A stretch of 64,000 nt of DNA from Stemphylium vesicarium (taxonomy: Eukaryota; Ascomycota; Dothideomycetes; Pleosporales; Pleosporaceae): the NCBI GenBank assembly GCA_004380135.1, contig QXCR01000047.1:186001-250000 (forward strand), written 5' to 3'. Shown piece after piece: positions 57,868 to 64,000 of this stretch. The position numbers and the translations under genes were made by a program. Every line of letters begins with the position of its first letter. Position 1 is the stretch's first letter. The notes under the pieces are model-generated. The model was not told the origin of the DNA, did not search any database, and worked only from the letters and a program-made list of their open reading frames with translations.

Positions 57868-59601
57868 ATGCCTCCTGCCGTACGTTGTCGCCCTTTTACC
57901 GCTTTCGTCCCATGTGCCCCATGACGCGGCGGGGCGTGCATCACCTCAATGCATCTTGCTAACACGTCTTGATAGACCCGAACCCTCAGGCAACGCGCCG
58001 TCAACAACGAGAACGATGAGAACGCCGCCACGACACGCTTGACGCGTGCAAAGGCTTCCACCTTGGGTGCGAATGAGTCGGCAGCCGACGTTCCCAAGAA
58101 GGCTCTCCAGACCAAGAAGTCTACCGCTACTCTGGGCGCGAACGGTGCCGCGACGCGGAAGCGTGCGGCCCTCGGTGATGTCAGCAACGTCACCAAGCAG
58201 GACGGCCTTAGTGCTGGCGCAAAGGACGGAAAGAAGGCACTGGTCACCAAGGGCCAACTCTCAAAAGCAGCACAGCCGACCAAGGTTACCAAGCCGTCGC
58301 GAGCCAACTCGACGCGTTCCATTCTCGAGACCAAGGACAAGAATGCTGGATCAGACCTGAAGAAGCGCCCAGCTAGCGGCAACGGTCTCGCAAATCAGCC
58401 CGCCAAGAAGCGCACCAACACTGCCGCCGCGAAGCCGCTCAAAGAGGAGCTCAAGGAAGAGCCGAAGGAGGACGAGGTTGAGGAGGAGGAGAAGAAGAAG
58501 GAAGAAGAAGCAGAGGAGGAGGACGAGGCAGAGAACGTCGAGCCACAAGAAAAGAAGGTCGAGGAGGTCAAGCAGGTCAATGGCACAAAGAAGGAGGTCG
58601 CGGAACCCGAAGAGATCTTCTACAAGGGACCCGATCTAGACAAGGAGGACGTCGACGACCCGCTCATGGTATCAGAGTACGTCGTTGAGATTTTCGAATA
58701 CCTCAAGGAGCTGGAAATCGCAACCATGGCCAACCCTGATTACATGGAGAGCCAAACCGAGCTCGAGTGGAAGATGCGCGGCATCCTCGTTGACTGGTTG
58801 CTCGAAGTCCACACTCGCTTCCGTCTCCTTCCCGAGACCCTTTTCCTCGCTGTCAACATCATCGACCGCTTCCTCTCTGCCAAGATTGTCCAACTGGACC
58901 GTCTCCAGCTTGTCGGTGTCACCGCCATGTTCATCGCCTCCAAGTACGAGGAAGTTCTCTCACCCCATGTACAAAACTTCCGCCACGTCGCCGATGACGG
59001 CTTTACCGAGGAGGAAATTCTGAGTGCCGAGCGCTTCGTCCTTGCTGCCTTGAACTACGACCTGAGCTACCCCAACCCCATGAACTTCCTTCGCCGGATA
59101 TCAAAGGCTGACAACTACGACATCCAAACCCGTACGCTCGGCAAGTACCTATTGGAGATTGGCTGCCTCGACCACCGTTTCCTCGCCCACCCCCCTAGCC
59201 AGGTTGCTGCTGCTGCCATGTACCTAGCTCGTCTCGTTCTTGAGCGTGGCCCTTGGGTATGTCAACCCCGTCTCAACATGGTTTTCAATATACTAACTTG
59301 ATTAGGACGACACACTGACACACTACGCCGGCTACACCGAGGAGGAGATCCAGCCTGTTCTTCAGCTCATGATCGACTACCTCTCCGGTCCCGTTGTCCA
59401 CGAGGCCTTCTTTAAGAAGTATGCCAGCAAGAAGTTTCTCAAGGGTAAGAGTCAACCTGTCTACACCTGGTACGCTTCGACTAACTCAATATAGCATCTA
59501 TCGTCCTCCGCAAGTGGGCTAAGGAATACGTTGCTGCCTACGGTAACGTGCTGCAAGAAGAAGAGCCTGCTGTCCCTTCCAAGACCAAGAGTCAACGCTA
59601 A
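57868..59601 (+). CDS. G2/mitotic B-type cyclin
   Basis: Four exons (57868-57879, 57976-59256, 59306-59444, 59495-59601) give 512 residues. The first coding exon is only 12 nt (MPPA), joined through a 96-nt intron. RAALGDVSN at 67-75 is an exact destruction box (RxxLxxxxN) for APC/C-driven degradation. A Lys/Glu-rich stretch (about 150-200) precedes the cyclin box (about 235-365), which contains MRGILVDWLLEVHTRFRLLP, ETLFLAVNIIDRFLS and ASKYEEVLSP; the C-terminal cyclin fold runs through LEIGCLDHRFLAHPPSQVAA and AGYTEEEIQPVLQLM to the last exon. By homology it activates the Cdk1 kinase at mitotic entry (A. nidulans NimE, S. pombe Cdc13). Confidence 0.97.
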
Positions 59602-61005
59602 GACTGTCGGTCTTTCTTAGGCACTCCCGGTCTTTGGCTTAGGAGTCGCAGAGCTATTCATTACCGCCATGCTGGGAACGAGTAGTGATTGACGAAAATC
59701 GGGTTCCGGCCGGGAGCCAAAATTTACGATTGCATCCAAGCCAAGCTATTCATGTTTGCATCTTGGCTAATACCATCTTCCGGTCGGCGTTTAATACATG
59801 GGATGCAAGTTGGTTGTTCACTTCTTTTATTGGTTCTGGTCTATTGGAATGGAGTTTGCAGGCGTTCATCTCCCATCGACGGAGGCGCAACGAGGGTGTT
59901 TTTGCCTTTATTCCACATCACTGTTAACTTCATTTCTCATAAGCGGCTCTGGATACTCGCTCATAGCATTAGCGATCGATATACCATGAATGGTGTGATA
60001 TGGAAGAGGTTATTCCTTCGGTGGATCTGTATAGGGTGCGTGCTACAGTGTGGTGTTGGAAACATGTTTATATGGCATAGCAGATGTGAGGGTTCTTTGG
60101 GTCCTCTCAGTATGTATGAGTAGTGTAAATGCGCACTGTTTCGCGTCAAAATGGAGCAGAAATCTTTTAATCATCTCGGTTCCCCTTTTATTTTCTCTGC
60201 GCACAAGTTGCGGTGTGTGAGCGCTGACCTGGCCGGCCCTTTGTTCGCTCTCTCTGTCTCGTCGCGTCATCTGCTTGCAGGTTGGCGTCTTTCATGCAAG
60301 TCCCAGCCTTGCACATATGTCGTCTTTCGCGACAAGAGAAAAAAACGCCATCGGCCCACATTCGCGTCGTGGTGCGCGCCAGAGCGCGACCGCGACCGCG
60401 CTCGCGTCAAAGCAAGTCTCGAACTCAACACGATACGTCATTCCCCCCCCCTCCCCCTTACTTGCTTGTTCGCGCGACGTCCAAGCCACCAGAATACGTC
60501 CGCGTTGACATCACATGCACGGTCGGGAGGCGCGAAAGATCCAGCCCCTACCTCCCCACCGTTGTCGTCGCGTTCCCCCCTCTCCGGGGACCCCAAGCTT
60601 TTGTTTGTACAGGGTTACGGGTGGGAACTTGCCCGTCACGATCGAGGAGCCTTCGTACCTCGGCCAAACATCGACGCTAAACCTGTTTCTCGCACTCTTC
60701 GAAGAGCTGTTTGGAACGCGGTGCGATCGCAGCGTTTTAGTGATTTCGTGGTGGCATTTACCCGTACTTGGCCGTGCTTTATTCATTTTTTTTTCTCCTT
60801 CACTGGCTATTTGTTTTGCAACTTTTATTATTGGGTGAACGATATTCGATAGTTGATAACTTTGTTGTGAGTTGAGAGATTGAGTGTGTACCCACGATAA
60901 CATTCGCGACGACCAACGACGACCGTTTATCAGAAACGCCGCCGATACGATAACAACAGCATCACGTCTGAACAAGCATACAGTCGCGGCAACAAAACGG
61001 CAAAG
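59602..61005. other. 1.4 kb gap between cyclin B and HIT gene
   Basis: 3' region of cyclin B and a CT-rich promoter/leader of the HIT gene, with C-rich tracts near 60445-60470. The longest frame (60151-60852, 233 codons) is compositionally biased and unsupported. Confidence 0.5.
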
Positions 61006-62045
61006 ATGCAAGAAACAGACCTACACTATCCATCAGAAACATGTCCTTTTTGCATCATTACAGCCGCACATTCTTTTCCTCCTACTACTTCAACTTCAAC
61101 CTCGACCTCAACATCTCCTGCTTCACTATGGCGCAGCACCAGCAAACAAGATCATGATCTCCTCATGCAATCCGTCCCAACGGAAGAAGAAAGCGATCCC
61201 GAGAAAACTAGTCCAAGCAGCTTTGTTGTGTTGAGGAGTAGAGATGTTGTTGCTTTTCTGGATATTCTGCCGATGACGGGTGGTAAGTTTTGCTCCATTT
61301 CTCTCTTTGTTTTTTGCACTCCGATCATGAGGGTGTGGTGGGGGAGGTATGAGGCGTTGGAACGCGTGGGGTTGTGAAGTTGGGAAAGTGGGGAGACCGG
61401 GTTGGAAGGAGATGGAGAGAAGAGAGTGGATGATTGAAGGGCTACGTAGTGGTTTTCCATGGTTTCAGAGGAATCAGAGTATGAGCTAATATCTTTGAAT
61501 GTTCCAGGCCATTTACTTGTTACCACGCGCGAGCACAAAGTCAAAGTCGCGGACATGGGCGCCGTGGAAAGTAGGGAAATGGGTAAGTTCTTTTCCCCCT
61601 TCTCTCTCTCTGATACCCAATTCAGAAGTACATCCAGTAAGACAGTAAGACAGTATCAGCAAAGCTGACAATCCCCGTACAAATAGGATTCTGGCTTCCG
61701 ATTCTAGCTAGGACAGTAGCAAAAGTCACAGGAGTCACGGATTACAACATCGTACAGAATAACGGTAAGGCCCATCTCCCCCGTCCCAGCAACACTTGTC
61801 CTGCCACTCTTTGCTCACTCTTTCTTTTAGGCGCAAGAGCTGCTCAAGTTGTACCACATGTACACTTCCACATCATACCGCGGCCGGAAAGCATGCCCGA
61901 GATCAAGAGTAAGAGCTGGACTATGTTTGGCAGGGGACAGCGTGACGATCTGGACGATGAAGAGGGGTCGAGGATAGCGGGGGAGATGAGGAGGGTTTTG
62001 AGGGGGGAGTTGGAGAAGATGGGTGGTGGCGAGTCCAAGTTATAG
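61006..62045 (+). CDS. HIT-family (histidine triad) protein
   Basis: Four exons (61006-61282, 61508-61582, 61687-61764, 61831-62045) give 214 residues; introns are 225, 104 and 66 nt, longer than elsewhere in the window. The start MQETDLHYPSETCPFCII has the Cys pair typical of Hint-like HIT proteins. A Ser/Thr-rich insertion (STSTSTSPAS) follows, then AFLDILPMTGGHLLVTTREH, DYNIVQNNGARAAQVVPHVH and the triad H-V-H-F-H-II (His 153, 155, 157). HIT proteins are nucleotide hydrolases or transferases; the last-but-one triad His is the nucleophile. Each intron interrupts a Gly codon after its first base. Substrate unknown; the gene converges on the TLC-domain gene. Confidence 0.93.
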
Positions 62046-62291
62046 GCAATGACGAAGAACGGCGCGTTGAAGATCAATTTGAGGCTGGTAGAACTGAGAT
62101 TTTAACTATATTGGCATTACTATTACTTCAATTTTGAACTTATTTACGTTTTATAAAGGGAACCTCGCTGCAGTTGATGCGGCTGATATGTTGGGTTCTT
62201 GGTTGGACACATTCCAGTCACCAAAAAAACAAACACAGGGTATCATCATTCTTTACTCATAACTCCGCCACTTCTTATGTCATATCCAGAA
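62046..62291. other. short convergent gap
   Basis: 3' ends of the HIT and TLC genes. AT-rich; nothing else seen. Confidence 0.5.
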
Positions 62292-63325
62292 TCACTGGCT
62301 CTTCTTTGCCTGAGTCTTCGCATCTGCAGGCACGAACCTCTTCCTCACAGCCTTGACCATCTGCGCGAACCAGAAGAAGTTGAGCATGCTCAGCGCGGTG
62401 TTACCGACCAAGTACACGCAGACTAGCCACATGGGGAGCTCGCCAGCAGTGCAGTTTCCGGGTCCATCGAGGCCCATGCTACTGTTGTTGCTTCCTTCGC
62501 ACTTTTGTGCTTCGAGCAGTGAGCTTATGAGTTCGGGCTGCGGCATAGTCAAGGCCTTGTAGATGTCCGAGTAGATCATGATGGATTGGTATGTGCCCCA
62601 GACGATGCGGCAGCCGAAGAAGGTAACGAGCAGGGCAATGCCGTTGTAAAGTTGGAGCTTCGAGCCCGTCAAGCCGAGCTTGTCGCAAAACCAGTGGATG
62701 TTGAGAAACGGGGTGGATAGTTCGTAGAGGACGAAGGAGAGGCCGTAGTAGTTTCCAAAAGGTTTCTAGGGTGAGAGTTAGTGTATGCGACATCAGAGGC
62801 GGTTGCGCGACGTACGAAACCGATGCAGGTCACAGCCAAAGCGCCGATCGCGTGGATCAGCGAACTGGTTCCGGCGATGTTGATGTATTGCGCGGAAATC
62901 TGGAGATCCCAGAGGAAATAGCCAGCAGCGAAGCCTTGCACCATGCCGCTTGCTGGGGTGTAGCCCCAGAGCCTGCCTCTCCAGTCCATCTCATGTCTTT
63001 GCTCGTCTTTGAAGATAACCCATAGCGCAGCGGCGCATATGAAGAGAGCCTGGATCATGGAGACCCAGTGAATGTCCCAGTTGAGTCGCGTGCGCCTGTT
63101 GAAGCCATGGTACGTCTTTGGGCAGACGAGGCGCGAAATGGTTGGAGAAAGGACATGGAGGATGAAGTGATATCCCAGGAAGCCAAGAAGGATCTCGTGG
63201 ACGTGGTAGGGAAGCGTCGTCAGGCTGAGTTTGTCGGCGAACGACTTGCTTGCCTGCACGAGCAGTGAGGGGGCCGGGAGGGGGTCCCGCATATTGGGTC
63301 TGAGTATGGTATCGACTAGAGACAT
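62292..63325 (-). CDS. TLC-domain multi-pass membrane protein
   Basis: Exons 62816-63325 and 62292-62765 on the complement give 327 residues from the ATG at 63325 (MSLVDTILRPNMRD). Several hydrophobic spans are visible: ILLGFLGYHFILHVL, a span with QALFICAAALWVIF, SSLIHAIGALAVTCIGF, GLSFVLYELSTPFLNIHWF, LYNGIALLVTFFGCRIVWG and WLVCVYLVGNTALSMLNFFW. NRRTRLNWDIHWVSMIQALF, the GYFLWDLQISAQY block and SLIHAIGA fit the TLC (TRAM-LAG1-CLN8) fold of the TLCD4/TMEM56-like group. These are ER/Golgi or plasma membrane proteins linked to lipid handling, but the exact activity is unknown. Ceramide-synthase Lag1 His-His motif is not present. The C-terminus is Lys-rich (AKTQAKKSQ). Confidence 0.88.
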
Positions 63326-63862
63326 GGTATCAGTTTCGCTGTGCGCAGCGACAAACACCAGAAAGACAAGAGATATTTTTTACCGGGTGGGAACGGCTAC
63401 ATCTTATGCCTAATATATACGACCTACAGTGGGGCTGAGCGATGGGCAGAAGATTCTCCTCTCGTGCGTATGGAGTATCGTGTGTCCTACATTCCATGCT
63501 TCGGATGTCGGTTTTACCGCACCATGTGCCTGATCCCTGAGTCGTCACATGCGGGGCTGACGATCGAGCATCGAGCAAAGCTTACCCTGCAAGCTAAGCG
63601 ACGCCTAACCTTGGAAAGCGCCCTAGCCTTCGTGCATAACCATTTCGCGACTCAATCGATCCTCGCCCATAAGCATCGTCATCCTGCAGTATCGCCAGCC
63701 GGCAGCCTGCACCTCGCCCCAGCTTGCGCACTACTACGCCCGTAACAACCCCGAGTCTCGAGGCCCATCTACATCTCGCACAGCGCTGTGTAGGTCCATC
63801 CGCGCCCTCTGAAGAAACATGGCGGCAATAGAAGGCTTGCCCTTCAGACAGACTAACGATAC
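63326..63862. other. divergent promoter region
   Basis: Lies between the TLC gene and the partial gene at the right edge. No supported gene or repeat. Confidence 0.45.
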
Positions 63863-64000
63863 ATGGCCTCTCCCACAGCGACCGCCCGCATTGTCGTTCC
63901 TGCTAGACACTCGAGGCTTCTCCAGGCAGACCCGGTCACGCCCCACAACTCACCGCCCGACTTTTCTGCCACTCTCGACATCGTGAACTCCAAACTCACG
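63863..64000 (+). CDS. 5' end of an unrecognised gene (partial)
   Basis: From the ATG at 63863 the frame is open for 46 codons to the window edge, starting MASPTATARIVVPARHSRLL and ending DFSATLDIVNSKLT. The leader before it is CT-rich. The visible part has a plausible disordered start followed by a helical-looking segment, with no recognisable domain. Confidence is limited by the short visible length. Confidence 0.5.
   Translation, partial: MASPTATARIVVPARHSRLLQADPVTPHNSPPDFSATLDIVNSKLT

Noticed and set aside
60151..60852. 233-codon plus-strand frame before the HIT gene
   Set aside because: CT-rich leader sequence giving Arg/Ser/Pro-rich translation; likely chance.

Overview
The window is a 64 kb piece of a filamentous ascomycete chromosome (Pezizomycotina; most likely Dothideomycetes/Pleosporales, which is an inference from protein character). 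Evidence for a fungus: most genes are split by 45-112 nt introns with GT donors, a CTAAC/CTGAC-like branch site and an AG acceptor; the genes include two Zn(II)2Cys6 regulators, a Cch1-type calcium channel, a MATA-type HMG-box factor and typical fungal homologues of housekeeping proteins. I saw no tRNA, rRNA, CRISPR array, transposon or long AT-rich RIP-like block. Coding density is moderate, with several gene-free gaps, the largest (5951-10097) lying upstream of the HMG-box gene.

Layout. 1-2172: the tail of an unknown plus-strand gene, then a 2EXR/F-box-like protein with a zinc knuckle. 3149-5950: a coiled-coil protein. 10098-11760: an HMG-box factor. 12534-13313: GINS subunit PSF1. 14684-18166 and 18434-20785: a head-to-head pair, PRP5 (spliceosomal DEAD-box ATPase) and ERB1 (60S ribosome assembly), 267 bp apart. 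21129-28390: three tandem minus-strand genes, namely an HEXXH protein, an unknown protein and a Zn2Cys6 regulator whose first zinc ligand needs a 4-nt microexon. 29104-32255: a small, probably mitochondrial protein divergent from CDC5/CEF1. 33026-33409: a small unknown protein. 35808-42528: the calcium channel CCH1 in seven exons. 43781-46430: an RSF1-like PHD protein. 47389-50745: a paxillin-like LIM protein. 51478-54380: a second Zn2Cys6 regulator. 55762-56939 and 57868-59601: mitochondrial ribosomal protein L2 divergent from a B-type cyclin. 61006-62045 and 62292-63325: a HIT protein converging on a TLC-domain membrane protein. 63863-end: the start of another gene.

How the genes relate. 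Most are unrelated core functions: splicing (PRP5, CDC5), ribosome assembly (ERB1, MRPL2), replication and cell cycle (PSF1, cyclin B), chromatin (PHD protein), calcium entry (CCH1) and polarity/adhesion (LIM protein). No biosynthetic cluster or mobile island is evident. The more unusual material is the 21-28.4 kb block, the large gap before the HMG gene, the repeat-rich middle of the LIM protein, and fine splice details (a 4-nt microexon, an in-frame 51-nt intron in CCH1, a 12-nt first coding exon in cyclin B). Exon structures were derived by hand from splice motifs, reading-frame continuity and fit to family consensus; none is supported by transcript data here.
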